Below are positions 9,087 through 18,739 of a DNA stretch of 64,000 bases, piece after piece (positions within the stretch are counted from its first letter, which is position 1; the number at the start of each line of letters is the position of its first letter). Under the pieces are notes generated by a model. The model saw only the letters and a program-made list of their open reading frames with translations, did no database searches and had not been told where the DNA came from. The translations under genes and the position numbers were made by a program. This stretch comes from Calothrix sp. PCC 7716 (GTDB taxonomy: Bacteria > Cyanobacteriota > Cyanobacteriia > Cyanobacteriales > Nostocaceae): positions 1,922,001-1,986,000 of the forward strand of contig NZ_AP025018.1 in the NCBI RefSeq assembly GCF_019977735.1. The letters run 5' to 3'.

Positions 9087-11945
9087 ATGAATGATTATCA
9101 AGAGCAGCTAATTCATCATTTTTCTTTAGAGGCGCCAGAACTGTTGGCTACAATTGAGCAAGCGCTACAAAGTCTACAGGTTGGTAAAAATAATATTGAG
9201 CAAGTACGTACTTTAATGCGTGCTACTCATACTCTTAAAAGTATTGCAGCTACGTTGGGGTTGGAAACTATTAAAAATATTTCTCACTCACTTGAAGATA
9301 TTTTTCGGGCAATTCAGGCGCCTGATGTAGAAATTGATACGCAAATGCAAGGTTTATTCTTTGAAAGTTACGAATGCTTGCGCGACCCTTTAATGGCAGA
9401 ACTAAATGGTTTGCCTTTTAGTGATGATAAGGTAGTTAAGCGTTTTGCTGATGTTTTTTCTAAGTTTAAAGTAAAGTTGGGTGAAAAGTTAGTTGAAGAA
9501 ACCCACGCAATAGAAGAAGCAGATGCGGCAAATGTAGATTTTGACAGTATTAAGACGCTGTTTGAGAGTTATATAAGACCAGAATTAGAAAAAACTGCTA
9601 CAATTCTTGCTGGCGCCAAACCAAAAGAAGCTTCGGATGCGCTTCGTCAAACCGCAGAATTATTCCAAAATTATGCAAAAGGGATTCAACTTAAAAGTTT
9701 AGAAGCTATTGCAGAAACAACAATTGCTGCCCTTGATAATAATCCTCGTTCAACTCGTAGAATTGCCAGGTTGGCAGTAGAAGATTTTCGTTCTTATTAT
9801 AATGCTATTGTTTCAGGTGAAAACCCCGAAACTGGATATCCTTCGGAAGCTTTACTTGCACTTGCACAATTAAATGAACAAGAAGTTATTAACGTAACCT
9901 TTGAAGAGGCTAGGGCAACACCGTCAAATCAGCCAGTAGAATGTACACCTATGTCAGAAGAAGTAAATAATGCTCCTGCTGCATTTTTCCCAAAAGTCGT
10001 TCGTGTCAATGTTGACCATTTGGAACAGCTTAATTATTTAAATGCGGAGCTTTTGACGAATCAAAATCGCCAGTTTTTGCAAGATACTAAAACGCGCAAC
10101 TCTTTAAGAAAGCTTTTAAGTCATTTGCGACAATTTCAGCAAATGTTAGGCGATTTACAAGACTGGTCAAATCCACTGATGATACATCATACTGAACATA
10201 ATAATTATAAAAATAAAAGTGATAATTTCGACAATTTAGAATTAGATTCTTATAACGAACTACAAATTTTTATTCAAAATCTTATTGAAGAAGCAGGCGA
10301 ACTGGAACAAGAAATTGACTTATTAGAATTAGTAAATCGTCAAACAACACAGCTTTTAAAGAAACAACAAAAACTCTTGACAAATTCACGAGATGTGCTG
10401 TTAGAGGCACGAATGCTTCCTTTAGGTAGTATTTTAAATCGATTACACCCAGTATTAGAACAGCTACAGAATAAATATAATAAATCAATAAATTTAAATA
10501 TCAAAGGTAGCGAAGTCTTAGTAGATAAAGCAATTGCCGAAAGACTATATGAACCACTTTTACATTTAGTTCGTAACTCATTTGACCACGGAATTGAAAC
10601 ATCTGAAATTAGAAGTTTACGCGGTAAATCACCTGTTGGTCATATTGAAATTCGTGCTTATTACCAAGGTAGTCAATTAATTATTGACGTTCAAGACGAT
10701 GGTGAAGGTCTTGATTTTAATGCAATCCGTAAAAAAGCAGTTGCCCGTGGACTAATAACCGAAGATATTGCCCGTATACAAACAGACTCTCAGCTTGCAG
10801 AATTATTATTTGAACCAGGATTTTCTACTGCAAAACAAGTTAACGAAGTTTCTGGACGTGGTGTTGGACTAGATGTGGTAAAAGTACAACTGCAAGCAAT
10901 TCAAGGTTCAGTCGCTGTACATACCGAAGCGCATAAAAATACTACCTTTTCTCTGCAAATACCTTTAAGTCTCAGCATCAGTAAATTATTAGTTTGCCAA
11001 GTCGGTAAAAAAGTCTACGCATTAGCAGCAGATACTATCGACCAAATTTTATTACCGAAACCGGCACAAATTCAAGAGTCTGAACACGGTAGAATTTTAC
11101 GTTTACCAAATTCCTCTACAAATAAACGTAATGGAGGCGAACTAGTACGTATTTACAGACTCGAAGAAATTCTTGACTACTCAAGTCGTCAACCAGCACA
11201 TATTACTTCTGATGCTCATGCATTAGAAGGAAATACTTCACTACCATTATTAATTGTTCGTTGCCAAGAACAATTACTTGCACTCGAAGTAGATAGAATT
11301 ATCTGGGAGCAAGAGTTAGTCATCCGTCCGTTTGGTAAGTTAGTTCCGACTCCACCTTATGTTTATGGTGGAACAATTTTAGCCGATGGTGGTTTAACTT
11401 TGGTAATTAACGGCGCCGCTTTGCTCGACCATATTCTCAACCAAGAAATACAAATAATGGAACAGTCTTGGCAAGAAACAAAAACTAGTCCACAAAGAAA
11501 CTTACCAACACATGGGCGCCTTTATCCTACATTACCAACAAAGTTAGACAATCATAATAAAACTGTAGTAATCGTCGATGATTCCATAACCCTACGTCAA
11601 GCATTAGTATTTACATTGCAAAAAGCAGGTTATCAAACTTTGCAAGCACGCGACGGTTACGAAGCAATATCGCATATCAAAACTCACCCAGAAGTACACT
11701 TAATTATTTGTGATATAGAAATGCCACGTATGAACGGGTTTGAATTTCTGGCACACTGTGCAGCAGAGGAACATTTATCTAATATCCCAATTCTAATTTT
11801 GAGTTCACGCACCGCTACTAAACATCGTCACCTAGCACTAAAATTAGGCGCCAGAGCTTATTTAACCAAACCTTACTCAGAAGCACAATTACTATCTACC
11901 GTAACTCAAGTTTTCAATTCTCATCAGTTATTACTTAGTAAGTAA
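9087..11945 (+). CDS. CheA-type hybrid histidine kinase with C-terminal receiver (PixL/PtxE-like)
   Basis: Hpt domain first, with H48 in RATHTLKSIAATLG; then a helical linker, a CheA dimerisation region, a CheA ATPase core (LHLVRNSFDHGIE, QDDGEGLD, SGRGVGLDVVK), a CheW-like regulatory domain, and a receiver domain ending the protein with D876 in IICDIEMPRMNG. About 950 residues, the usual size for cyanobacterial CheA hybrids of the PixL/PilL type. It should phosphorylate its own receiver and CheY-like partners in answer to the receptor encoded just upstream. No separate cheY lies in the window. I chose ATG 9087 because ATG 9042 lies in a dispersed repeat; 9042 stays possible (15 more residues). 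Confidence 0.88.
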   Translation: MNDYQEQLIHHFSLEAPELLATIEQALQSLQVGKNNIEQVRTLMRATHTLKSIAATLGLETIKNISHSLEDIFRAIQAPDVEIDTQMQGLFFESYECLRDPLMAELNGLPFSDDKVVKRFADVFSKFKVKLGEKLVEETHAIEEADAANVDFDSIKTLFESYIRPELEKTATILAGAKPKEASDALRQTAELFQNYAKGIQLKSLEAIAETTIAALDNNPRSTRRIARLAVEDFRSYYNAIVSGENPETGYPSEALLALAQLNEQEVINVTFEEARATPSNQPVECTPMSEEVNNAPAAFFPKVVRVNVDHLEQLNYLNAELLTNQNRQFLQDTKTRNSLRKLLSHLRQFQQMLGDLQDWSNPLMIHHTEHNNYKNKSDNFDNLELDSYNELQIFIQNLIEEAGELEQEIDLLELVNRQTTQLLKKQQKLLTNSRDVLLEARMLPLGSILNRLHPVLEQLQNKYNKSINLNIKGSEVLVDKAIAERLYEPLLHLVRNSFDHGIETSEIRSLRGKSPVGHIEIRAYYQGSQLIIDVQDDGEGLDFNAIRKKAVARGLITEDIARIQTDSQLAELLFEPGFSTAKQVNEVSGRGVGLDVVKVQLQAIQGSVAVHTEAHKNTTFSLQIPLSLSISKLLVCQVGKKVYALAADTIDQILLPKPAQIQESEHGRILRLPNSSTNKRNGGELVRIYRLEEILDYSSRQPAHITSDAHALEGNTSLPLLIVRCQEQLLALEVDRIIWEQELVIRPFGKLVPTPPYVYGGTILADGGLTLVINGAALLDHILNQEIQIMEQSWQETKTSPQRNLPTHGRLYPTLPTKLDNHNKTVVIVDDSITLRQALVFTLQKAGYQTLQARDGYEAISHIKTHPEVHLIICDIEMPRMNGFEFLAHCAAEEHLSNIPILILSSRTATKHRHLALKLGARAYLTKPYSEAQLLSTVTQVFNSHQLLLSK

Positions 11946-11955
11946 ATATTTTTAC

Positions 11956-11980
11956 GTAGGGTGGGCACTGCCCACCTTAC
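11956..11980. repeat. GTAGGGTGGGCACTGCCCACCTTAC repeat
   Basis: A 25-bp imperfect palindrome between cheA and the second cheW. Near-identical copies lie at 3504-3526, 12730-12750, 21271-21305, 27052-27074, 31890-31911 and 51904-51928, always between genes. Confidence 0.85.
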
Positions 11981-12011
11981 ACATTTTTAGCAAATTAAAA
12001 CTGGAGTATAT

Positions 12012-12503
12012 ATGGATACATCAATCGCAGTATTAGAAGAAAAATATATTACATTCAAAATTTACGATTACCTGTTAGCACTACCAGTCAATAGCGTCTT
12101 CAAAGTCACCACCTGTCCCCCCGACTTTAGTCAAACCCTACAAAACTCAAAATTAGCTCAAATGGGTCAGCGAACAGTAATGCTAATAAATCTTTATTCA
12201 TACCTTGACCCAAATTACAACCGTAATCAACAAAACGATAATAATGGGCGTTTTCTAATTATATCCCAAGGGCAAAACGCTGAATTTTACGGCATTCTCG
12301 CAGATACACCTCCAAGTATGCTCTCCATTAGCGACACCAGCATTCAACCTGTACCCCAATCTTTCCATAGTATTGGACTACCAACTTGGGTAAGCAAAAT
12401 TGCTATCATTGAGCAAAAAGGTACACCTACAACTATTTTAATGCTCGATATTAATCAAAATTTTTCAAACAAAGCTTTAGATATGGCGCCAAACTATAGG
12501 TAA
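12012..12503 (+). CDS. Second CheW-like protein
   Basis: 163 residues with a CheW-like pattern (ITFKIYDYLLALPVNSVFKV near the N terminus, then VMLINLYSYLD), more diverged than the first copy at 4838. The central part after residue 75 is polar and asparagine-rich. It ends the taxis cluster, 66 bp after cheA, from which it is separated only by a palindromic repeat. A second adaptor could set receptor-array stoichiometry or serve a different receptor (inference). Another possibility is a decaying paralogue, since the motifs are weak. Confidence 0.7.
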   Translation: MDTSIAVLEEKYITFKIYDYLLALPVNSVFKVTTCPPDFSQTLQNSKLAQMGQRTVMLINLYSYLDPNYNRNQQNDNNGRFLIISQGQNAEFYGILADTPPSMLSISDTSIQPVPQSFHSIGLPTWVSKIAIIEQKGTPTTILMLDINQNFSNKALDMAPNYR

Positions 12504-12552
12504 AATTATATAGGTTTCAATACTACAATGAATAGCTTTTGTAACATGATAA

Positions 12553-12750
12553 ATCCCCCCTAGCCCCCCTTAATAAGGGGGGAAAAAGAGTGTTTATAGC
12601 CCCCCTTAATAAGGGGGGTTGGGGGGATTCAATTCTATTCCTTGTAGTATTGATATAGGTTTCCTATTTGATTTTTGAAATATACGTAGGTAGGCATAGC
12701 CAATAAAACCGAAATATATTTTGTAATATGGTGGGCAGTGCCCACCTTAC
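12553..12750. repeat. C-tract palindromes followed by a GGTGGGCAGTGCCCACC palindrome
   Basis: Two C6-TTAATAAGG-type inverted motifs (12553-12628) and a GGTGGGCAGTGCCCACC copy (12730-12746) fill the 300-bp gap between the taxis cluster and the esterase gene. No gene is visible here. Confidence 0.8.
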
Positions 12751-12801
12751 AGGTACGTGTGATTTTTCTTCTTCAATGAGCGGATTTCTATCTGTTTGAA
12801 C

Positions 12802-14007
12802 ATGTTTAAAAAAAGCCGATTAATTTCATGGCTGGTACTACTACTTAGTTTAATTGCACTATTTCTAAGTGCTTGGATTTTAATTCCTGCTCCCACAATG
12901 CCACTGTTAGTATTATCGGTCGGCGCCCGTGAAATTTGTCCGTGGTTGCTGGTCGCTAATACTATTTTATTAGTTACGGCATGGCTTTTACTTCGTGACT
13001 CAGGACGGCGCCTTGCTTTAACTGCTAGTTTAATAGGACTATTAATTTGCGGATGGGAACTAGCTTCCATTGCTTACTCACAAGCGCAAATGGAAAATGC
13101 GATGCGGCAAGAACTAGGGCAAAATTACTTAAATAAAATTCCCGCAGAAGCTTTATCGCAGATGCGAAGTACACCTTTTGCCTTTATTGACTCATTTCGA
13201 GGTATTTCTCAGGGCAAAACTCGTCATCTAGAAGGTGTTAGTTTTAACACCCCGGCTGGAGATGATTTAAGTATGGAAATCTATCAACCTCCAGAAAAAG
13301 GTATTTATCCAGCACTTGTAGTTATTTATGGTGGTGCATGGAGAAGTGGTAGTCCTAAAACTTATCTAGAGTTTAATCGATATATGGCAGCACGTGGATA
13401 CACTGTATTTGCTATCGACTATCGTCATGCACCACGTTATCGTTACCCTGTGCAATTAGAAGATGTACTAGCTAGTTTAAATTTTATTCGTGAAAACGCA
13501 GCTAAATATGAAGCTGATGCTGAACGGGTAGTATTGTTCGGACGTTCATCAGGCGCCCATTTGGCAATGTTAGCAGCATATAACAGTAATGTATTACCCG
13601 TTCGAGGAGTAATTAATTATTACGGCCCAGTAAATCTAACAGAAGGATATAATAATCCTCCACGTCCAGACCCACTTAATATACGCGCTGTTTTAGATGA
13701 TTTTCTGGGAGGTTCACCTCAACAGTTGCCTAAACAATATGAAGTAGCTTCACCTATAAGTTATGTAAATAATAAAGTGGCGCCGACTTTACTTATATAT
13801 GGTAGTCAAGACCATATAGTGGAAGCTAAATATGGTAGGCAAATATATCAAGGGTTGCAAAAAGAAGGTAATACAGCAGTTTTATTAGAAATTCCTTGGG
13901 CAGAACATGCTTTTGATGCTGTTTTTAATGGCGTGAGTAACCAGTTGGCTTTGTATTATACTGAAAGGTTTTTAGCATGGGTGGTGAACACTGGCAACGG
14001 ATTATAA
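12802..14007 (+). CDS. Membrane-anchored alpha/beta hydrolase (esterase/lipase, BD-FAE-like)
   Basis: About 400 residues. Three hydrophobic segments lie in the first 95 residues, followed by a hydrolase domain with the oxyanion motif VVIYGGAWRSG, the nucleophile elbow GRSSG (Ser near 249), the acid in YGSQDHIVE and the base in WAEHAFD. This is the complete catalytic set of the carboxylesterase/BD-FAE group; the substrate is unknown. The domain probably sits on the outer face of the membrane, but topology was not proved. A TTG six bases upstream (12796) could also start it; ATG 12802 is preferred. A near-palindrome with GGCGCC and a T-run follows the stop. Confidence 0.8.
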   Translation: MFKKSRLISWLVLLLSLIALFLSAWILIPAPTMPLLVLSVGAREICPWLLVANTILLVTAWLLLRDSGRRLALTASLIGLLICGWELASIAYSQAQMENAMRQELGQNYLNKIPAEALSQMRSTPFAFIDSFRGISQGKTRHLEGVSFNTPAGDDLSMEIYQPPEKGIYPALVVIYGGAWRSGSPKTYLEFNRYMAARGYTVFAIDYRHAPRYRYPVQLEDVLASLNFIRENAAKYEADAERVVLFGRSSGAHLAMLAAYNSNVLPVRGVINYYGPVNLTEGYNNPPRPDPLNIRAVLDDFLGGSPQQLPKQYEVASPISYVNNKVAPTLLIYGSQDHIVEAKYGRQIYQGLQKEGNTAVLLEIPWAEHAFDAVFNGVSNQLALYYTERFLAWVVNTGNGL

Positions 14008-14068
14008 ACGGATGTAACGGATGATTTGTTTTTAGGCGCCGTCTTTTTTACCACAGTAGGGTACTAAG

Positions 14069-15089
14069 ATGAAACAATGGTTTTTAGCTTTGTTGCCTGC
14101 CGCTCTTGTAGCTGATAACTATGCTACAAATACTCATCAATTATCACTTAAAGTCTGAAGAATAGCTAACACTTGTTCTTTAAGTTCAGGCAGATTTTCC
14201 TCAATAATTTGCCAAATTAAGTCAAGATTAACCTTCAAATAATCATGAATTAGTACATCTTGCTCAAAATACTTCGTTTTGTCAATTCGGTAGTTTATAC
14301 ACTTTCAAATCAGGAGATACACTTTTTCGGGTTGCTCAGTTTAATTTAGGTAATGGTAATCGTTGGCGTGAGATTAGGAAACTAGATGGTAGCATGTTTA
14401 CAGATGCTTCCGTTGCTCTGCTTAAGCCCGGTCAGCAGATTTGTATTCCTGGTTCTATATCTAAAACCGAGTTTAATTTAAATCAGGCGCCTGGTGTTGG
14501 TAAGGGAAATTTTAATCAAATGCTTGAAGCTCTAGGAGCATTTGAATCTGGTCTCCCATCAGGCAACCCAAATCAATACAAGGTAGAAAATTCATTGGGT
14601 TTTATGGGTAAATATCAATTCGGAGAACCCTTATTAATTGACCTTGGTTATTACCAAGCAACTACTTTCTTTGGTACTGGCGCCGACAAGAATTATTGGC
14701 GAGGTACTTGGACAGGAAAAAATGGTATTAATAGTAAAGAGCAATTCCTAAATTCTCCTCAAGTGCAAGAAATTGCTATTCGTGAGGCTTTTAATCTCAA
14801 CTGGCAGCGTGTCAACAAAAAGCTGGCAGTAAAAGGACAGTCAATAAATGATTATTTAGGCAAGCAAAAAACATTCACAGATAGGGGAACTTCTAAAACA
14901 ATTACTATCAGCCTTTCTGGAATTTTAGCAGGCGCCCACTTACGTGGTTCTGGTGGAGTAGCTAACCTGCTGCTAAACAATCAAGTTAGTCACGATCAGT
15001 TTGGAACTTCGATTCTCCGTTATATGGACGAATACGGTGGTTATTACGTTACACCTGTAGACTTTTCGGGGAGTGCCGCCTTTTACTAG
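14069..15089 (+). pseudogene. Broken gene for a secreted LysM + lysozyme-like protein
   Basis: Two separated parts are visible. At 14069 a short frame encodes a signal-like start (MKQWFLALLPAALVA) and stops at 14158. From about 14292, in another frame, comes a LysM domain (YTFKSGDTLFRVAQFNLG to PGQQICIP) and then about 200 residues with a lysozyme-like look (LEALGAFESG, GFMGKYQFGE, SGILAGAHLRGSG). The LysM frame has no start codon before ATG 14394, which lies inside the LysM domain. Foreign DNA with a HepT-like relic lies between the parts. LysM binds peptidoglycan and the second domain may cleave it. I infer a once intact cell-wall protein split by insertion; a shorter product from 14394 could still be made. 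Confidence 0.7.
14137..14287 (-). pseudogene. C-terminal relic of a HepT/DUF86-like toxin
   Basis: Read on the minus strand, about 48 codons ending at a TGA (14137-14139) give EQDVLIHDYLKVN, then LIWQIIEENLPELKEQ. This matches the end of HepT-type RNases, whose RX4HXY motif corresponds to QDVLIHDY here (the Arg position is Gln). The N-terminal two thirds and any MntA-type partner are absent. It lies inside the broken LysM gene. Confidence 0.6.
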
Positions 15090-15261
15090 TCCAGCTTTTT
15101 GGGGTTGTGTATTGACAAGGACACATAAATGGTACATAGGAGTGGTTTTACTGGTTTTTAGCTTGGGGCTGTGAAGATTGGCAACGGATGAAGAACGAAT
15201 ATAACATATGAAAAATTTTTGGGTTATTCTAGAAGATAAACGAGCGTAAAGCAATTTTATT

Positions 15262-15510
15262 ATGAGTATCGTTATTTCAGAAGAAATCGTGCAAGCAAGT
15301 GGGCTTGATACTGATAAGTTTTGTCAAGAAATTGCGTTGCATCTTTTTCAGACAGGTCACTTAACTTTGGGTTATGCCAGTCAATTAGCGAAAATGGAAC
15401 AATCTAGCTTTCGCCAACTTCTAAAAGAGCGAGGTATCCCACTCTACTCTTATGATGTAGAAGATTTTGAACTTGACTTAAAAAACTTACGAGATTTGGG
15501 AAGACTGTGA
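15262..15510 (+). CDS. UPF0175-family antitoxin-like protein
   Basis: 82 residues. The family pattern is clear: an N-terminal ISEEIVQASG, then QEIALHLFQTGHLTLGYAS and a helix-turn-helix-like stretch (LAKMEQSSFRQLLKERGIP) that ends in a short acidic tail. UPF0175 proteins are usually encoded directly before a DUF3368 PIN-like protein and are taken to be its antitoxin and DNA-binding regulator. Here the stop codon overlaps the next start (GTGA), so the pair is one operon with translational coupling. Confidence 0.85.
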   Translation: MSIVISEEIVQASGLDTDKFCQEIALHLFQTGHLTLGYASQLAKMEQSSFRQLLKERGIPLYSYDVEDFELDLKNLRDLGRL

Positions 15511-16001
15511 TTGTCATTAGTGATACATCTATAATTACCAATTTAGCTGCTATTGGGCACTTGTTTCTTTTGCCTAAACTCTACAAACATGTAATTATTC
15601 CAGAAGCTGTGTATCGTGAGCTTGCGGACATTAGTCCTCCAGTTCCAGGAACTCTTGAAGTTCAAACTGCTAGCTGGTTAGAGGTTAGGCAAGTATTAAA
15701 TCGTAGTGTTATTGAGCGTCTACAAACAGAAGCAAGATTAGATCCTGGAGAATCTCAGGCAATTGCTTTGGCTCTAGAAATAAATTCTGATTTATTATTA
15801 ATTGATGAACGTCGTGGTAGAGCAGAAGCTAACCGTCTCGGTCTCAAAATAACGGGACTATTGGGCGTTTTGGTTGAGGCTAAAAGTCAAAATGCAATTG
15901 TTGCCGTTAAGCCATTAATTGATGCGATGATTGCAACTTCTGAGTTTAGGGTGTCAACAGCATTATACAATCAAATTCTCATGATGGTTAATGAAGGCTA
16001 A
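15507..16001 (+). CDS. DUF3368 PIN-like toxin
   Basis: 164 residues starting at GTG, which overlaps the antitoxin stop. PIN-like acidic residues are in place: ISDTSIITNLAAIG at the N terminus, PEAVYRELAD, LDPGESQAIALAL and LLLIDERRGRAEA. This is the normal length and motif order for DUF3368, a PIN-domain relative expected to act as an RNase. The antitoxin upstream makes a type II toxin-antitoxin module likely; activity is inferred. Confidence 0.85.
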   Translation: MIVISDTSIITNLAAIGHLFLLPKLYKHVIIPEAVYRELADISPPVPGTLEVQTASWLEVRQVLNRSVIERLQTEARLDPGESQAIALALEINSDLLLIDERRGRAEANRLGLKITGLLGVLVEAKSQNAIVAVKPLIDAMIATSEFRVSTALYNQILMMVNEG

Positions 16002-16011
16002 ATTCTTATTT

Positions 16012-16037
16012 TGGAACAGGCAGGGATGCCTGTTCCA
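16012..16037. repeat. Palindrome between converging genes
   Basis: TGGAACAGGC at 16012-16021 pairs with GCCTGTTCCA at 16028-16037 around AGGGAT. It sits between the convergent DUF3368 and CocE-like genes and may act as a bidirectional terminator. Confidence 0.7.
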
Positions 16038-16044
16038 CAAGAGT

Positions 16045-17682
16045 TTAGTTTGCTATGGGTAGAATAATTTGTGATGCTGGATTATTGCTGGTGGTAATTG
16101 TTAAGGTGATAATTTCGGCATTGATTGACCTTTGTTTGCTTATTTCTTCACCTGTTCCTGCGTTCATTGTGTAAGCGGGGAAGCAAGCTGCACTTATGCT
16201 TAATCTTAATGCGTTACCTTGTTGTATGCGCGCGCAAGTTGGTTGTAAGTTAATTTTTCTAAGTTGAAGACTGGCGCCATCTACACAATTTAAATAACCT
16301 TGAGTAATATTGTACACTCGTCCATCTGAATAAACTTCAGAAAGTACGGCACATAAATCAAAGCTGGGTTTATCGGCAAAACAATAAATTTCTACTATGA
16401 CGTTACCTGTAATATGTAGGTTTTCTGTCAGGGTTTCTGTTGTATACGTTAAAACATCGGAACGACAGTCAATGTGTGACCTATCGAACATACCTGCTGG
16501 TATTGCTGCGTGACCACCTAATGATGGAACTGGGCGCCAAGGGTCATGAACAATAACATCAGATGTATTCTCATTCTCAGAATTTAAGCTTAATTTACCA
16601 TCGTCTTGTTGAATGCTGGCAAGTCCGTTACTTGAGAAAAAGTATGATTTATTCTGTGATGATGGGAAGTTAGCGAAATTTTGCCAGATATTACTGCCCA
16701 TTTCAAATAACCAAACTGGCGGCAAGTTTAATAAACCTGTATCTTCACCTTTTAAATATTGGTCAAACCATGCTATTTGCATTTTATCTACTGGACTAAT
16801 AGCATTTACACCAAAGTCTACGGCGCCTACTTTTCTTCCCCAAGGTATGTGTGCCCACGGGCCTACTAGTAACTGTTGACGGTGTTGACTGCGTGCAACA
16901 ATATCTTGATATAGATTTAATGTGCCGCGTAAATATGTATCAAACCACCCACCAATATGAAACATTGGTATGTCTACGTTTTGCAGGTGGGTTTTTGGAG
17001 AAAGTTCTTGCCAGTACTTGTCTGATGCTGGTCGTGTTACCCAGTCATGATAATAAGAATCTACGGCATAAAATTTTAAAATTTCTGGGTAATTGGGAAT
17101 TGCATCGTTTAATGGTAGGTTACGTGCGGCGCCTGATAATGCTTGGTATGCGCGTTCTACTTTTTGTAAACGTGCGGTTTCTGCTGATATTTGAATAGCC
17201 CAAGCAAGATTTGTTTGTAAACAAAAGGCGCCTCCTTCATATGCCCAGTCGTTGTATAAATCGTAGCCAATCATTGCTGGACAAATTGCCTTGAGTGCAG
17301 ATGGTTGTGTAGCTGCTGCATATAATTGCGTCATTCCTTGATAGGAAAACCCGTACATGCCTACGTTACCATTGCTACCTGGTAGATTAGCTGCCCAGTT
17401 GACAGAATCTTCTCCGTCATTAATTTCATGAGCAAATAACTTAAACTCACCTTCTGAAGTACCCCGTCCCCGTACATCTTGAATAACGACAATATACCCT
17501 TGTGCAGCGTACCAGCTTGGATGTGCGTAAACTACCGTTGATGCGATAGCACGTCCATAAGGTTGACGCATTAATAGTACAGGAAATTTACCGTCGGCAT
17601 CGGGACGATAAATATCAGCATCAAGACGAATTCCATCGCGCGTGTAGGTGCAAATGGTTTGTTTCTCCGAGACGGGTAACAT
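16045..17682 (-). CDS. CocE/NonD-family hydrolase (X-Pro dipeptidyl-peptidase S15-like)
   Basis: 545 residues. The N-terminal half is an alpha/beta hydrolase with QDVRGRGTSEGEF and the nucleophile motif MYGFSYQGMTQ. The C-terminal half is the jelly-roll domain of this family (DVLTYTTETLTENLHITG, EIYCFADKPSFDLCA). Family members hydrolyse acyl esters or amides; no substrate can be named. No signal peptide is seen. I chose ATG 17682 because AAAGGG lies upstream at normal spacing; the longer frame from 17706 overlaps the end of lpxD by 14 bases. Start and lpxD stop are only 10 bp apart, so the two genes form an operon read lpxD then hydrolase. Confidence 0.85.
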   Translation of the reverse strand: MLPVSEKQTICTYTRDGIRLDADIYRPDADGKFPVLLMRQPYGRAIASTVVYAHPSWYAAQGYIVVIQDVRGRGTSEGEFKLFAHEINDGEDSVNWAANLPGSNGNVGMYGFSYQGMTQLYAAATQPSALKAICPAMIGYDLYNDWAYEGGAFCLQTNLAWAIQISAETARLQKVERAYQALSGAARNLPLNDAIPNYPEILKFYAVDSYYHDWVTRPASDKYWQELSPKTHLQNVDIPMFHIGGWFDTYLRGTLNLYQDIVARSQHRQQLLVGPWAHIPWGRKVGAVDFGVNAISPVDKMQIAWFDQYLKGEDTGLLNLPPVWLFEMGSNIWQNFANFPSSQNKSYFFSSNGLASIQQDDGKLSLNSENENTSDVIVHDPWRPVPSLGGHAAIPAGMFDRSHIDCRSDVLTYTTETLTENLHITGNVIVEIYCFADKPSFDLCAVLSEVYSDGRVYNITQGYLNCVDGASLQLRKINLQPTCARIQQGNALRLSISAACFPAYTMNAGTGEEISKQRSINAEIITLTITTSNNPASQIILPIAN

Positions 17683-17692
17683 AGTTGGCCCT

Positions 17693-18739
17693 TTACCCCT
17701 TTCCAATTTGATTTTGTAATTGTTTTATTGATTGATACATTTCGGGTAGTCGCTTTAAAATTGCCGACACTTTCAAAAACTGTTTATATGGCATTGCTGG
17801 ATTTCCACAATATGTTTCACCAGCTGGGATATCATTATGAACTCCTGCTTTTGCTGCAACTACGGCGCCGTCACCAATTTTAGATTCGTTGGCAATTCCT
17901 GTTTGTCCTGCTAGAATTACGCGGTTGCCAATTTCTACACCACCAGCAAGTCCTGTTTGTCCTGCTATCGCGCAACCAAAACCAACTTTACAGCCGTGAC
18001 CGATTTGGGCTAAATTGTCAATTATTGTACTACGACCTATGCGGGTTTCACCTACAGCCGGACGGTCAATTGCTGAGTTACAGCCGACTTCCACATTATC
18101 TTCTAAAATAGTACACCCAGATTGTTCGATTTTAAACCAACCTGTTGCTGTTGGCACAAATCCAAATCCCTCGGCGCCAATTACTACACCGCTATGAATT
18201 ACACAATTATTACCGATTTGCGAACGTTCGTGGATTGTGCAGTTGGCATGTAGTACTGTGTTATTACCAATTTTAACATCAGGATATATAACGACGTTAG
18301 GATGAATACACACTTCGTCGCCTATTTCTACATTAGGCTGAATTACTACATGGGCGCCAATGTGGACATTATTGCCAATTTTTGCCGTCGGGTCAATTAC
18401 GGCACTTGGATGTATTGAGGCTAGGGGGCGCCAAGGTTGATAGAATAGCTTTATGGTTTGAGCAAACATTAATCGCGGTTCACGTGCGGCAATCCAAACT
18501 ATGCCACATTCTGTTGCTTGTGCTTGTAAGGTTTCATCTTGCGGTAGAATCAATGCACTAGCCTGAGTTTTAGTTACCATTGCCGCAAATTTGGCGCCTT
18601 CAATATAACTTAGGGTACCACTGACTGCTTCTGCAACCGCAGCTAAACCTACTATTTCAGGATTATGGTCTTTATTTGAGGTATAACTGTTGGTAACGGC
18701 GCCATCACCGAGTTTTTCAATAATTTCGCTGAATTTCAT
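17693..18739 (-). CDS. lpxD: UDP-3-O-acylglucosamine N-acyltransferase LpxD
   Basis: 348 residues, the usual length. An N-terminal uridine-binding domain (1-105) is followed by about ten left-handed-helix hexapeptide repeats (I-G-x-x-x-x type, about 108-310) and a C-terminal helix. The likely catalytic His is H248 in NLAQIGHGC. The enzyme adds the N-linked acyl chain to UDP-3-O-acylglucosamine in lipid A synthesis, in the cytoplasm. The first gene of a two-gene minus-strand unit with the downstream CocE-type hydrolase. Confidence 0.93.
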   Translation of the reverse strand: MKFSEIIEKLGDGAVTNSYTSNKDHNPEIVGLAAVAEAVSGTLSYIEGAKFAAMVTKTQASALILPQDETLQAQATECGIVWIAAREPRLMFAQTIKLFYQPWRPLASIHPSAVIDPTAKIGNNVHIGAHVVIQPNVEIGDEVCIHPNVVIYPDVKIGNNTVLHANCTIHERSQIGNNCVIHSGVVIGAEGFGFVPTATGWFKIEQSGCTILEDNVEVGCNSAIDRPAVGETRIGRSTIIDNLAQIGHGCKVGFGCAIAGQTGLAGGVEIGNRVILAGQTGIANESKIGDGAVVAAKAGVHNDIPAGETYCGNPAMPYKQFLKVSAILKRLPEMYQSIKQLQNQIGKG

